A stretch of DNA of 64,000 nt. It comes from Halorubrum aquaticum. Its GTDB lineage: Archaea; Halobacteriota; Halobacteria; Halobacteriales; Haloferacaceae. Location of the stretch: assembly GCF_900113615.1 (NCBI RefSeq), contig NZ_FOPZ01000008.1:53641-117640 (forward strand), given 5' to 3'. Made by a program: the position numbers and the translations under genes. Positions 32,843 to 42,126 of this stretch are shown here, piece by piece. The notes under the pieces are model-generated. The model searched no databases. It saw only the letters and a list, made by a program, of their open reading frames with translations, and was not told where the DNA came from. Within the stretch, counting starts at the first letter, position 1. The number at the start of each line of letters is the position of its first letter.

Positions 32843-33538
32843 CTACCGAACCGGCCGCCCCTCACGCCGGTTCGCGTCCAGTCGCCGGAACGACCGGCTC
32901 GCGAGCCACACGGAGAACGCGGCGATCCCGAGCGTCGCGGCCGCCAATCCGATCCCCGGCTCGTACAGGAGCGGCGGGTAGTAGCCGACCCAGTAGTCGA
33001 CGACGACGTTGGCGACGCCGAGCGCGCCCGAAAGCGTCAGCGCACCGCGGGTCGTCCGCCCGAACGCCGGGAACAGCAGCGCGAGGCCGACGAAACACAG
33101 GTGCGTCCCCAACACGCCCCAGTAGTAGATCCAGGCGTCGGGAGCGGTGACGTACGACTCGAACGCCAGGTTCAACGAGACGAGCGGCCACAGCCCGAAC
33201 TGGACGAGCCAGACGAACGAGACGGTGTGGAGGTACGCGAGCGCCCGGTTCGTCGGCGTCTCGGTCACCGGGTCGCCGGAGCCGACGGTCGGCAGAAGCG
33301 TCGCGAGCGAGAGCGCGCCGAGCGCGACCGCCACCGCGGAGTCGGCGTAAAGCGGCCACAGGACCGTCGGAACCCCCGTGAGGGTGTCGGCGTAGTAGTC
33401 GACGCCGATGAGGAACATGAACGCCGTCAGCCCGAACACGGCGGCGAGGCTCCGAGCGTCCCCGAGCAGCTCCCCGGCGATCGCGTCGCGTACCCGTCGA
33501 CGAACCCCCCGATCACGGAGCCGACGGAGGCGGGTCAC
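32843..33538 (-). CDS. DUF1405-like integral membrane protein
   Basis: This 231-residue protein has about six hydrophobic segments and a Trp/Tyr-rich region (YLHTVSFVWLVQFGLWPLVS, YYWGVLGTHLCFVGLALLFP, NVVVDYWVGYYPPLLYEPGI). The P-L-L-Y-E-P and D-Y-W-V-G-Y-Y-P-P motif in helix 5-6 is reminiscent of the DUF1405 family (bacterial YpjA-like and archaeal relatives). The function is unknown. It lies alone on the minus strand, back to back with the pilus cluster. Confidence 0.75.
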   Translation of the reverse strand: MTRLRRLRDRGVRRRVRDAIAGELLGDARSLAAVFGLTAFMFLIGVDYYADTLTGVPTVLWPLYADSAVAVALGALSLATLLPTVGSGDPVTETPTNRALAYLHTVSFVWLVQFGLWPLVSLNLAFESYVTAPDAWIYYWGVLGTHLCFVGLALLFPAFGRTTRGALTLSGALGVANVVVDYWVGYYPPLLYEPGIGLAAATLGIAAFSVWLASRSFRRLDANRREGRPVR

Positions 33539-33649
33539 GTCCCCGAGTGAGCGGTGACGTGGCTAAAACCTCACGCTCCCGACACCGGGGTTATCAATCG
33601 CGGATATTTGCCAGACACCTTTTTCAACGGTCGAGGAGTGTATCGCTCC

Positions 33650-36600
33650 ATGAACGGAGGGGACGCCGAGCGCTCGCCCGCCGCCGACGGGGACGGCGAC
33701 GGATACCGGAGAGCGCCGCCGGCGTCCCGCGGTCCCGTCAGCGTCGGTCGATACACGTGGCGGAGGTTCCTCACGGAACGCGGCTACGACGACGCCGCCG
33801 CGGAGCTCTACGAGTGGATCCCCTCGGCCCCGTCGGTGCCGGCGAGCGCGGTCACGGGACGGTTCGACGAGTTCGAGGGCGTCGTCCGGGCGGTCGGCGT
33901 CGACGAGCCCTTCCTGTCGGACGGAAGCACGGCCGTGGACGGTCACGGAACCCCGCCGGAGCGGACGCTCGTCGTCGGCGACCGCGACGTCGTCGTCGAC
34001 GGTCGCGCCGTCTTCGACGACCGTCCCCGCGAGGCTGCCGTCTTCGATCATCGATCCGGCGAGGCCGACGAGTCCGCCGATGCCGACGGCGATTCCGCCG
34101 ATGACGACGACGATTCCGCCGATGACGACGCGAAGGCCCGAGACCGGTTCCCCGCACTCGGCGGGGCGGCGGTGGATCCGACGGGCGTCCCCGGGTCGGT
34201 CGTCGTCGCCGGCGCGGACGTCGAGCCGGTTCCGGCCGGCCCGCCGACGGACCTCGACTGGGAGCGGATCCCGCTCGACCCCGTCGAGTTCCTCGGGTTT
34301 CACCCGACTGAGACGCCGGAGCGGATCGAGTCGGCTGCCGCGATCGGAGAGGTGTTGTGGGACCGGTGTCACGCCCGGTACGACCAGTACGAGGTGCCGG
34401 TGCTCAAGGGGTACTACACGTGGGACGACTACGCGGACGAGTACTTCTACGACGAGGAGGGGAACCCCCCGACCGACGAGGAGGGCGAGCCGCTGGCGTT
34501 CACCCACGAGGACAGGGTCGACGCGCTGGGGTTCGATCCGGACCGGATCGGCGAGGCGCTCTCCGCCGGCGGGGACGCGGCCGCGGAGCTTTCCGAACTC
34601 GTCGACGAGCGGACCGTCGACGTGGACCCCGAGATCGACGAGGACGCGTTCTTCTCGACGGCCGACGGGTCGACCACCCTCGTGAACCGCTACGACCTCG
34701 AGAAGGCGGTCCCGATGCCGAAGAAGACCCACTTCCGCGAGGAGGAGCGCTACTGGGTGAACGAGCCGTACGCGTTCGTGATCGTGTTCCGCTCGACGAA
34801 GGAGAACGAGCGCAAGTACTACGCGGTCCAGCCGTACCTGACGCGGATCGAGACGGACCTGATCGAGTTCCTCACGGGGAAGCTCCGGACGTCGATCAAG
34901 TACGCCGACGAGTCGATCGCGGGCGGCGACGAGGCGTTTCGCGAGGGCGTCATCGCCGAGGAGACCCGAACCCTGCTGGACCGGTACGGCCTCTACGAGG
35001 AGACCTCGGGGTCGAACGAGTTCGTGACCGACCTCCTCGATCGGGTCGACCTCGATCGGTTCGAGGCCGGTCTCGGCCGGTTCGAGGCCGGTCTCGATCG
35101 GTTCGGGATCGATCCGACCGAGGGGATCCCGGGACGGCTCGCCGAGGCGATCGGGTACCGTCGGACGGACGCCCGGAGCGACGGTGACGCCGAGGACGCC
35201 GAGGACGGCCCCGTGCGGATCAGCGCACGCCCGGAGCCGGCGGTGCTCGAGGAGGACGCACGGACCCTCTCGGCGTATCAGGTGGAGAAGCTCCTGTACT
35301 ACCTCAAACGCGACTTCATCGGGTACGAGCGGATCGACCCCATCAAACACGACATCAACGTCGAGGACATCTCCTGTGACGGGTACGACTCGCCGGTCTT
35401 CGTCTACCACGCCGACTACGAGCAGATCATCACCAACGTCTACCACGGGACCGACGAGCTCGACGACTTCGTGGTGAAGCTCGCCCAGCGCTCGGGCAAG
35501 GGGATCTCGAAGCGTCGCCCGCAGGTGGACGCGACCCTTCCGGACGGCTCGCGGGCCCAGCTCACGCTCGGCAGGGAGGTCTCCGACCACGGGACCAACT
35601 ACACGATCCGACAGTTCAACGACATCCCCTTCACGCCGATCGACCTGATCAACTGGAAGACGTTCTCGCTCGACCAGATGGCGTTCCTCTGGCTGTGTAT
35701 CGAGAACAACAAGAACCTGATCTTCGCGGGCGGGACCGCCTCCGGGAAGACGACGAGCCTGAACGCGGTCTCGCTTTTCATCCCCTCGAACGCCAAGATC
35801 GTCTCGATCGAGGACACCCGGGAGGTCGAGCTCCCCCAGCGCAACTGGATCGCCTCCGTCACCCGACCCTCCTTCTCGGACGACGACAAGGGCGACGTCG
35901 ACGAGTTCGACCTGCTCGAGGCCGCGCTCCGGCAACGCCCCGACTACATCGTGATGGGCGAGATCCGCGGCGAGGAGGGCCGGACCGCCTTCCAGGTGAT
36001 GTCGACGGGCCACACCACCTACACCACGTTCCACGCCGACTCCGTCGGCGAGGTGCTCAAGCGCTTCACCACCGACCCGATCAACGTCTCGAAGACGATG
36101 TTCACCGCCCTCGACCTGGTGTCGATCCAGACCTCGACCCGGGTCCAAGGGAGGAAGGTACGCCGGAACAAGTCGCTCACCGAGATCAACCACTACGACG
36201 CCGAGAACGACGAGATCAACGTCCAGGACGTCTTCCAGTGGCAGGCCGAGACCGACGAGTTCCTCCGGATGGGCGACTCGAACGTCCTCGAGGAGATCAT
36301 GTTCGACCGGGGGTGGAGCCGGGCGACCCTCGACGAGGAGATCCGCAAGCGCCGGATCGTCTTAGCCTACCTCATCGACCGCGGGCTCAACAGCTACGCG
36401 CAGGTGGCCGCGACGTTCCAGGCGTTCATCAACGACCCCGAGACGGTCCTCGCGCTGATGGCCAACGACGAGTTGGAGCGGTCACTGGAGGACCTCCGGG
36501 AGATGGAGTCGGTCCTGATCGACGTCGACCGGGACAAAGAGGAGATGGTCCCGCGGCCGGATCCCGACGAGGCGGGTCGCGAGGAGGCGGCCGCGATCCT

Positions 36601-37222
36601 CGCGGACGCCGAGGACGTGTTCGACACCTACCGCGGCACGGTCCCGGAATCGGTCGCCGACGCGCTGCTCGCGGTCGAGCCCGCCAGCGGCGTCGAGGCC
36701 CGCCCCGCCGCCGAGCGCGAGACCCTCGCCGAGATCGCGGCTGACGCCGCCGAGTTCGAGGCGGAGGCGGCCGGACCGCCCGACGGGAGCGACGACCTCA
36801 CGGCGGATCGGGGAGACGCGGACGGGGACGCCGACGGCGAGATCGATTTCGGTCGACCGTTCGACGACGGGATCGACGTGATCGGTCCGGTGGCGGAGGA
36901 CGACGCCGAGACGAAGGATCTGATCGGGGGCGTCGAGCCGAACGGGACGCCCGCGGAGACGATCGACCGCGAGTGGGCGGACGGAGATGAGGAAATGGAC
37001 CGGGAAGGCGAGGGCGAGGACTTGGAAGGGGACGACTGGGAAGGCGAAGACGAGGACTTGGAAGGGGAAGACCGGGAAGACGAGGACTTGGAAGGCGAGG
37101 ACGAGGACCGGGAAGGAGAAGAGGAAGACCAAGAAGGAGAAGACGAGGACGCGAGCGACGGCGAGGACGTCGACGACGGGTGGGGATTCGAGGCCGTCGA
37201 GCCGGCCAAGGAGGGGGAATGA
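33650..37222 (+). CDS. pilB: Type II/IV secretion-type ATPase (PilB-like), very long with acidic tail
   Basis: This protein of about 1190 residues starts at MNGGDAERSP. The secretion ATPase core is visible at about residues 540-960: FKISKRRPQVD-like N2 region, Walker A FAGGTASGKTTSLN (near 695), Asp box IVSIEDTREVELPQ, Walker B DYIVMGEIRGEE (near 768), the His box STGHTTYTTFHADS and the C-terminal DLVSIQTSTRVQGRKVRRNK. It powers assembly of type IV pilus-like or archaellum-like filaments at the membrane. The first 330 residues are acidic and repeat-rich (ADGDSADDDDDSADDD), and the last 90 residues are a Glu/Asp/Gly repeat tail. The usual family length is about 550-800, so both extensions are unusual. 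It is followed 27 bases later by the PilC-like platform gene. Confidence 0.93.
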   Translation: MNGGDAERSPAADGDGDGYRRAPPASRGPVSVGRYTWRRFLTERGYDDAAAELYEWIPSAPSVPASAVTGRFDEFEGVVRAVGVDEPFLSDGSTAVDGHGTPPERTLVVGDRDVVVDGRAVFDDRPREAAVFDHRSGEADESADADGDSADDDDDSADDDAKARDRFPALGGAAVDPTGVPGSVVVAGADVEPVPAGPPTDLDWERIPLDPVEFLGFHPTETPERIESAAAIGEVLWDRCHARYDQYEVPVLKGYYTWDDYADEYFYDEEGNPPTDEEGEPLAFTHEDRVDALGFDPDRIGEALSAGGDAAAELSELVDERTVDVDPEIDEDAFFSTADGSTTLVNRYDLEKAVPMPKKTHFREEERYWVNEPYAFVIVFRSTKENERKYYAVQPYLTRIETDLIEFLTGKLRTSIKYADESIAGGDEAFREGVIAEETRTLLDRYGLYEETSGSNEFVTDLLDRVDLDRFEAGLGRFEAGLDRFGIDPTEGIPGRLAEAIGYRRTDARSDGDAEDAEDGPVRISARPEPAVLEEDARTLSAYQVEKLLYYLKRDFIGYERIDPIKHDINVEDISCDGYDSPVFVYHADYEQIITNVYHGTDELDDFVVKLAQRSGKGISKRRPQVDATLPDGSRAQLTLGREVSDHGTNYTIRQFNDIPFTPIDLINWKTFSLDQMAFLWLCIENNKNLIFAGGTASGKTTSLNAVSLFIPSNAKIVSIEDTREVELPQRNWIASVTRPSFSDDDKGDVDEFDLLEAALRQRPDYIVMGEIRGEEGRTAFQVMSTGHTTYTTFHADSVGEVLKRFTTDPINVSKTMFTALDLVSIQTSTRVQGRKVRRNKSLTEINHYDAENDEINVQDVFQWQAETDEFLRMGDSNVLEEIMFDRGWSRATLDEEIRKRRIVLAYLIDRGLNSYAQVAATFQAFINDPETVLALMANDELERSLEDLREMESVLIDVDRDKEEMVPRPDPDEAGREEAAAILADAEDVFDTYRGTVPESVADALLAVEPASGVEARPAAERETLAEIAADAAEFEAEAAGPPDGSDDLTADRGDADGDADGEIDFGRPFDDGIDVIGPVAEDDAETKDLIGGVEPNGTPAETIDREWADGDEEMDREGEGEDLEGDDWEGEDEDLEGEDREDEDLEGEDEDREGEEEDQEGEDEDASDGEDVDDGWGFEAVEPAKEGE
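36985..37165 (+). repeat. A-rich acidic coding repeat in the ATPase tail
   Basis: Imperfect units of about 24-30 bases built from GAAGGCGAGGACGAGGAC and GACTTGGAAGGGGAAGAC encode a run of Glu/Asp/Gly (EGEDLEGDDWEGEDED and similar). A-rich third positions (GAA, GGA, CAA) contrast with the rest of the gene, where GAG and GAC dominate. This suggests recent expansion. Confidence 0.75.
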
Positions 37223-37249
37223 CGCTATGATTCCCGACCGGAGGGGGCG

Positions 37250-39289
37250 ATGAGTCTCGACGCGGGGGTCGGCGGCGACTCGGTCGACGGGGACCTCCTC
37301 GGACAGCTGTTCTACCCCGTGTTCGGGCTGCTCTTCGATCCCGACGGCGACCTGATCGGCGACGTCGAGCGTAAGCTCGCGGAGGCGCGGATGCCCGACA
37401 CCGTCGAGATGTACGTCTCCCGGGCGCTCGGCGTCGGAGTACTGGTCGGGCTCGCCTTCGCCGTCGTCGGGACGCTCCTGGGGTACGGCGTGTTCGCGCT
37501 CGGGCTGATCTCGCCGGAGTCGCTCTCGCTCGGGATCCCGGTACCGAATCCGGGAACCCGGCAGTTGCTGCGGTCGCTCGTGGTTCCGCTCGCGGTCCTC
37601 ACGAGCGGGGTCGTCTTCGGCTCGATCGGGTTCGCGACGGGGTTCGGCGGGCTCCTCGCGGTCCCGTACTCGCGCTCGTCGAGCCGGGAGCGGGAGATCA
37701 ACATGCTTCTCGCCGACTCCGTCTCGTTCATGTACGCGCTCTCCGTCGGCGGGCTCAACCAGCTCGAGATCCTCCGGGCGATGGCGACCGCCGAGGACAC
37801 CTACGGGGAGGTCTCGAGGGAGTTCCAGAACATCATCAACGAAACCGAGTACTTCGGGACCGACTACCGGAACGCGATCCGGACGCAGTCGATGGAGACG
37901 CCCTCCGAGGAGCTCTCGCAGTTCCTCGCGGACATGCTCTCCATCGTCAACTCCGGCGGGGAGATGGAGCCGTTCCTGAAGGACAAAAAGGAGAAACACC
38001 TGCGGACGTCCAAACAGGAGCGCGAGATGACCCTCGAGACGCTGGAGCTGTTCGGGGAGATGTACATGACGCTCTCGCTTTTCCCGCTGCTTCTCATCAT
38101 CATCCTCGTGATCATGGGGATGATGGGCGAGGCCGACGACCGGCTGCTGTACGCGACGGTGTACGTCCTCATCCCGCTGACCGGGATCGGCTTCCTCGTG
38201 TTGGTCTCGACCGTGAAACAGGACGAACCGGGCGACGGCTTCCTCCGGCCGGACGGCGGCAGCGATCGGCTCCGGCAGACGAGCCGCGAGGGACTGCTCC
38301 ACTTCGGGCTGATCGAGGCGTTCATCGGTCGCGCGAGCGTCTTCGACCGGATCCGTGACCGCGAGGGGACCTACAAGACGAAGCGGATCCTCGCCGCCCC
38401 GCACCACTTCCTGCGGGACAACCCGTTGTACACCCTCGCGATGACGGTCCCGGCCGCGCTGGTACTCGTCGGGGTCGGCGTCGTTTCGGGGTCCGCGCCG
38501 ACGACCGTCGACGGCTGGATCGACCGCCCCGTCTGGTCGGCGTTCATCTGGGTGTACGTCCCGGCGTACCTGACGCTGATCCCGCTCACGGCGTTCTACG
38601 AGTGGGACCAGCGCGCCAAGCGCTCGGTCACGGGGAAGCTCTCGGAGAACCTCCGGAAGCTCTCGTCGGCCAACGACACGGGCCAGACGCTTCTGGAGTC
38701 GATCCGGACCGTCGCGGACACCTCCTCGGGAACCCTCTCGGAGGAGTTCGAGGTGATACACGCGAAGGTGAACTACGGGATGAGCCTGCGGGACGCGCTC
38801 GTCGAGTTCAACAACAAGTACGCGGTCCCGCGGCTCGCCCGGACGGTGAAGCTGATCTCCGAGGCACAGGAGGCGTCCTCGCAGATCACGGACGTGTTGA
38901 CCACCGCGGCGCAGGCCTCCGAGAACCAGGACGACATCGAGCGCGATCGCCGGTCGCGGACCCGGATGCAGGTGGCGATCATCGTCATGACCTACGTCAC
39001 GCTGCTCGGCGTGATGGCGATCCTCCAGACGCAGTTCATCGACGTGATGGGCGGGCTGGCCTCGCAGGCGGACGGGGGGTCGAGCGGGGCGGCCGCCGGC
39101 GGGGGCTTCGGCGGCGGCGGGGTCGACCCCGACGTGCTCTCGATGTTGTTCTTTCACGCGGTGACTATCCAGGCCGTGCTCTCGGGCTTCATCGCCGGGT
39201 ACATCCGGAACGCCGAGCTCCTCTCCGGAGTGAAGTTCGCCGTCACCCTGATGACGCTCGCGCTGGGGGTGTGGATCTATGTCGGGTGA
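37250..39289 (+). CDS. pilC: Type II secretion F/PilC-like platform membrane protein
   Basis: This 679-residue integral membrane protein has two T2SSF-type domains: residues about 155-265 (MLLADSVSFMYALSVGGLNQLEILRAMA, then a second helix pair) and about 455-560 (ENLRKLSSANDTGQTLLESI, EEFEVIHAKVNYGMSLRDAL). Each contains the conserved Gly-x-x-x-x helix-turn region, and the domains are linked by hydrophobic segments, about ten in all. It forms the inner-membrane platform with the PilB-type ATPase. A Gly/Ser/Ala low-complexity loop (SGAAAGGGFGGGGVDPD) lies near residue 610. It overlaps the next gene by 11 bases. Confidence 0.93.
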   Translation: MSLDAGVGGDSVDGDLLGQLFYPVFGLLFDPDGDLIGDVERKLAEARMPDTVEMYVSRALGVGVLVGLAFAVVGTLLGYGVFALGLISPESLSLGIPVPNPGTRQLLRSLVVPLAVLTSGVVFGSIGFATGFGGLLAVPYSRSSSREREINMLLADSVSFMYALSVGGLNQLEILRAMATAEDTYGEVSREFQNIINETEYFGTDYRNAIRTQSMETPSEELSQFLADMLSIVNSGGEMEPFLKDKKEKHLRTSKQEREMTLETLELFGEMYMTLSLFPLLLIIILVIMGMMGEADDRLLYATVYVLIPLTGIGFLVLVSTVKQDEPGDGFLRPDGGSDRLRQTSREGLLHFGLIEAFIGRASVFDRIRDREGTYKTKRILAAPHHFLRDNPLYTLAMTVPAALVLVGVGVVSGSAPTTVDGWIDRPVWSAFIWVYVPAYLTLIPLTAFYEWDQRAKRSVTGKLSENLRKLSSANDTGQTLLESIRTVADTSSGTLSEEFEVIHAKVNYGMSLRDALVEFNNKYAVPRLARTVKLISEAQEASSQITDVLTTAAQASENQDDIERDRRSRTRMQVAIIVMTYVTLLGVMAILQTQFIDVMGGLASQADGGSSGAAAGGGFGGGGVDPDVLSMLFFHAVTIQAVLSGFIAGYIRNAELLSGVKFAVTLMTLALGVWIYVG

Positions 39290-39941
39290 GCGGTCCTCGG
39301 AGTCCGTCGACGCGGAAGGGACCCGCACGGACTGTCGGGACCACCGGGACCGCCGGGGACGTCGAGGCCGCCGAGGCCGCCGAGACCGCCGGGGACAGAC
39401 CCAGATCGACTTCGCCGTCGGCGCGGGCGTCTTCCTGCTCGCGCTCGCGTTCGTGGTCGGCTTCGTTCCGACGCTCTTCGAGCCGTTCGCCGTCGCCGAG
39501 ACCGCGTCGCCCCTCGTGTCCGACCGGATCGCCGCCGGCACGGTCGACCTGCTCGGTGCCTCTCCGAACCCCTCCGGCGGCGCCGCGGTCCACGCGCCGA
39601 CCGAACCGGGCGTCCTCTCGCCCGCGTGTACGGTCGCGTTCTTCGCGGCGAACGGGACGCTCGCCGACGACGCCGAGTGTCCGTTCGACGCCGACACCGA
39701 CCCCGCCGAACTGTTCGGCGTCGACGACGACGTCGAGGTCGTGATCCACGAGCTCGACGAGCGCTCCCCGGCCGAGAACCCCGCGGTCGTCGACGTCGAA
39801 ACCCGACACGGGACGATCGAGGACGTCCCGTTGAACCGAACGAGTACCGACCCGAGCGCCACCGTCGACGACGTCACCGTCTCCGGCCGCGTCGTCTCGC
39901 TTCGAGGGGTCCAGTACCGCCTGACGGTGCGGGTGTGGTGA
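39279..39941 (+). CDS. Pilin-like protein (DUF7287-type) with Arg-rich leader
   Basis: This 220-residue protein starts inside the pilC stop region (11-base overlap). An unusual leader of Arg-Gly/Asp repeats (RDRRGRRGRRGRRDRRG) precedes the class III signal site RG-QTQIDFAVGAGVFLLALA, with cleavage expected after Gly by the prepilin peptidase PibD, and then a hydrophobic helix. The rest is a beta-rich extracellular part with two cysteines (SPACTVAFF, DAECPFD). Family memory suggests DUF7287. It is probably a minor pilin or pseudopilin built by the ATPase/platform pair. The role is not known. Confidence 0.8.
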   Translation: MSGERSSESVDAEGTRTDCRDHRDRRGRRGRRGRRDRRGQTQIDFAVGAGVFLLALAFVVGFVPTLFEPFAVAETASPLVSDRIAAGTVDLLGASPNPSGGAAVHAPTEPGVLSPACTVAFFAANGTLADDAECPFDADTDPAELFGVDDDVEVVIHELDERSPAENPAVVDVETRHGTIEDVPLNRTSTDPSATVDDVTVSGRVVSLRGVQYRLTVRVW

Positions 39942-39943
39942 CG

Positions 39944-40606
39944 ATGCCTCCTCGCCTCTCCCGCGGTCCGGCCGACGCCGACGACCGCGGACAGGCGCAC
40001 ACGCTGGAGGCGTTCGTGGCGGCGATCCTGCTCGTGGCCGGGCTCACGTTCGCGCTTCAGGCGACGGCGGTGACGCCGCTGTCGGCGAGCACGTCGAACC
40101 AGCACATCGAGAACCAGCAGCGCGCGGCCGCGACCGGTCTCCTCGAGACGAGCGCCACCAACGGCGACCTCCGCGAGGCCGTCCTCGACTGGCACCCCGG
40201 CAACGCGACCGTCTCGCCGGGCTTCGATCCGAGCACCGAGGAGCGCGACCACTACGCGCGGGGCGGCCCGCCGAACGCCTTCGGCGACGCGCTCGACCGG
40301 ACCTTCCTCGACCGACGGATCGCGTTCAACGTCTACGTCCAGTACCACGTCGACCCGACGACGTACGACGAGACGCCGGTGAAACGACAGCGCATGGTGT
40401 ACATGGGAACGCCGAGCGACAACGCGGTCTCCGCGAGCCGGACGGTCGCGGTGTCGAACGACACCGCGCTCACGGCCGAGGGGTTCGAGGACCGATCCCT
40501 CGAGGCGGTGGCCGCCGACCCGAACGAGACGTTCTACGCGCCCCCGGTCGACGGCGGCCCGACGTACAACGTGCTGGAGGTGTACATCGTCACATGGCGG
40601 ATGTGA
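39944..40606 (+). CDS. Pilin-like protein (DUF7288-type)
   Basis: This 220-residue protein starts at MPPRLSRGPADADDRGQAHT, with the class III-type site RG-QAHTLEAFVAAILLVAG and hydrophobic helix at residues about 19-40. The soluble part contains NQQRAAATGLLETSATNGDL and many Asn-x-Thr/Ser sites, suggesting glycosylation as in haloarchaeal pilins. It starts 2 bases after the preceding gene ends and overlaps the next by 13 bases. Its longer open frame upstream is not coding. It is probably exported and inserted in the pilus. Confidence 0.8.
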   Translation: MPPRLSRGPADADDRGQAHTLEAFVAAILLVAGLTFALQATAVTPLSASTSNQHIENQQRAAATGLLETSATNGDLREAVLDWHPGNATVSPGFDPSTEERDHYARGGPPNAFGDALDRTFLDRRIAFNVYVQYHVDPTTYDETPVKRQRMVYMGTPSDNAVSASRTVAVSNDTALTAEGFEDRSLEAVAADPNETFYAPPVDGGPTYNVLEVYIVTWRM

Positions 40607-41580
40607 GCATCGACGCGCCGGACGGGGACCGGCTTCGCGAGGCCGACCGCGGCCAGCTGCTGGTGGTGACGGGGCTCGTGATGGCGGTCTCGCTCGTGGC
40701 GCTCGTCGTCCTGTTGAACGCCACGATCTACAGCGAGAACGTCGCTACTCGGGGGATCGAGGCGGACGACGGCGAGGCGGCGGCGTTCAGAGCGAGCGCG
40801 GTCGAGGGCGTCGGCGAACTGGTGGACGCGACCAACCGGGCCGGGCCGCCGCCAAACGCGACCGTGAACGACACCGTTCTAACCGGAGTCGAAGATCTCG
40901 ACCGACGGATAGCACGGAGCTACGCGGAGCGCGGCGGCGTGACACGGATCGAGACTGACGCCTCGGGGCTCACCCGAGGGACGTACCTCGACACCGACGG
41001 CAACGCCACGTCGCTCGCGAACGCCACGAACGCGACGGCGTACGGGTTCTCGGGGGAGATAGAGCGAACGCGAGGGTTCGTTCTCGACCTCGACGCGGAC
41101 GCGCTCGCGACGACGACCGCGGGCAACGCGACGAGCGAGGCGTTCCACGTCGCGTTCGACGGCTCCGCGCTCTCGGAGAGCAGCGAGGTGTACGTCTACC
41201 GGAACGGCGGCGGCGAGGTCGTCGTCGCGAACGGGACCGGCGGTACCGCCCCGACGCCCCGCTGTTCGGTCGCCGTCGATCCGGGGGATCGGGTGAGCCT
41301 CGATCTCACCGCCGAGCGTCTCGAGGAGACCGCCTGCGTCGGCGTCTGGCCGACGGAGCTGATCGCGCCGACGGACTCGTACGCCGTCGACTTCGGGAAC
41401 GCCGACGCGGCCGACGGGACCGCGATCGCGACCGTTCGACCGGCGGGGACGGGGGCCGCTCCCGATCACGCGGACGTCTCTCCCGCCGTCTACGACGCCA
41501 CGGTCGAACTCCGCTACCGGACGACCGAGCTCCGGTTCGGAACCACGGTCCGGGTCGCTCCGGGTGAGCCGCGTGCGTGA
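40594..41580 (+). CDS. Pilin-like protein (DUF7261-type)
   Basis: This 328-residue protein carries RG-QLLVVTGLVMAVSLVALV as the presumed prepilin-peptidase site and hydrophobic helix (residues about 20-43). The extracellular part has many N-x-T/S sequons (NAT, NGT, NDT) and two cysteines (TPRCSVAVDP and EETACVGVW). It is the largest of the five plus-strand pilin-like products and overlaps both neighbours (13 and 17 bases), so all five are one translationally coupled series. The role is unknown; the large size suggests a tip or adhesin subunit. Confidence 0.8.
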   Translation: MADVSIDAPDGDRLREADRGQLLVVTGLVMAVSLVALVVLLNATIYSENVATRGIEADDGEAAAFRASAVEGVGELVDATNRAGPPPNATVNDTVLTGVEDLDRRIARSYAERGGVTRIETDASGLTRGTYLDTDGNATSLANATNATAYGFSGEIERTRGFVLDLDADALATTTAGNATSEAFHVAFDGSALSESSEVYVYRNGGGEVVVANGTGGTAPTPRCSVAVDPGDRVSLDLTAERLEETACVGVWPTELIAPTDSYAVDFGNADAADGTAIATVRPAGTGAAPDHADVSPAVYDATVELRYRTTELRFGTTVRVAPGEPRA

Positions 41581-42103
41581 CCCGAACCGGTCGGTCGGAT
41601 CGGTCCGCGCCGACTCCCGCGCGGTGAGCACGACGGTCGGCTACGTGCTGACGCTCGCGATCGGCGCCGCGCTGCTCTCGGGCGTCGTCATCGGCGTCGG
41701 CGGCGTCCTCGACTCGCAGACGGACCGAGCGGTGCGCGGGGACCTGAGCGTCGTCGGACAGGAACTGGCCGCGAACCTCGAGAGCGCGGATCGGATCGCC
41801 CGGCTCGCGGAGGCGGGGCGGACCGATCCGGACGTCGATCCCGCCGACGGGACCGCGGTCGCCACGGTCGACGTCGACCTCCCGACGCGCGTGGCGGGGG
41901 TCCCGTACAGCGTCGAGATCACGAGCGGTTCGGACCCGGCGGTGGTCGTCGCGACGACCCGTCCCGAGGCGAGCGTTCGGGTTCCCTATCGGTCGCTCAC
42001 CCCGATCGAGGAGACGACGCTCCGCGGCGGCCCGGTCCGGATCACGTACGTCGCCGACGGGACCGACCCGAGCGCCGGGACCCTGGAGGTGACGGAGCGA
42101 TGA
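41564..42103 (+). CDS. Pilin-like protein (DUF7266-type)
   Basis: This 179-residue protein has the class III-like site RA-VSTTVGYVLTLAIGAALL followed by about 20 hydrophobic residues, and a small beta-rich domain (SVEITSGSDPAVVVATTRPE). It starts at GTG 17 bases inside the preceding gene and ends 19 bases before the next. The RAVS start pattern equals that of haloarchaeal archaellin- and pilin-like secreted proteins. It is presumed to be a minor pilin. Confidence 0.8.
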   Translation: MSRVRDPNRSVGSVRADSRAVSTTVGYVLTLAIGAALLSGVVIGVGGVLDSQTDRAVRGDLSVVGQELAANLESADRIARLAEAGRTDPDVDPADGTAVATVDVDLPTRVAGVPYSVEITSGSDPAVVVATTRPEASVRVPYRSLTPIEETTLRGGPVRITYVADGTDPSAGTLEVTER

Positions 42104-42126
42104 ACCCGGCGGTGACGGAGCGATGA
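42088..42126 (+). repeat. 16-bp direct duplication around the gene junction
   Basis: GGTGACGGAGCGATGA occurs at 42088-42103, ending in the upstream stop, and again at 42111-42126, providing the downstream ATG. The duplication created a spacer between two genes that probably overlapped before, as the other genes of this series do. Confidence 0.75.

Noticed and set aside
33563..36193. An 876-codon minus-strand frame opposite pilB
   Set aside because: Antisense shadow with no domain; it shares the coding bias of the plus strand.
36482..40348. A 1288-codon open frame on the minus strand opposite the pilus genes
   Set aside because: It is antisense to the well-supported pilB, pilC and pilin-like genes; its product is rich in Arg, His and Asp in the way GC-rich antisense frames are, and it has no recognisable domain.
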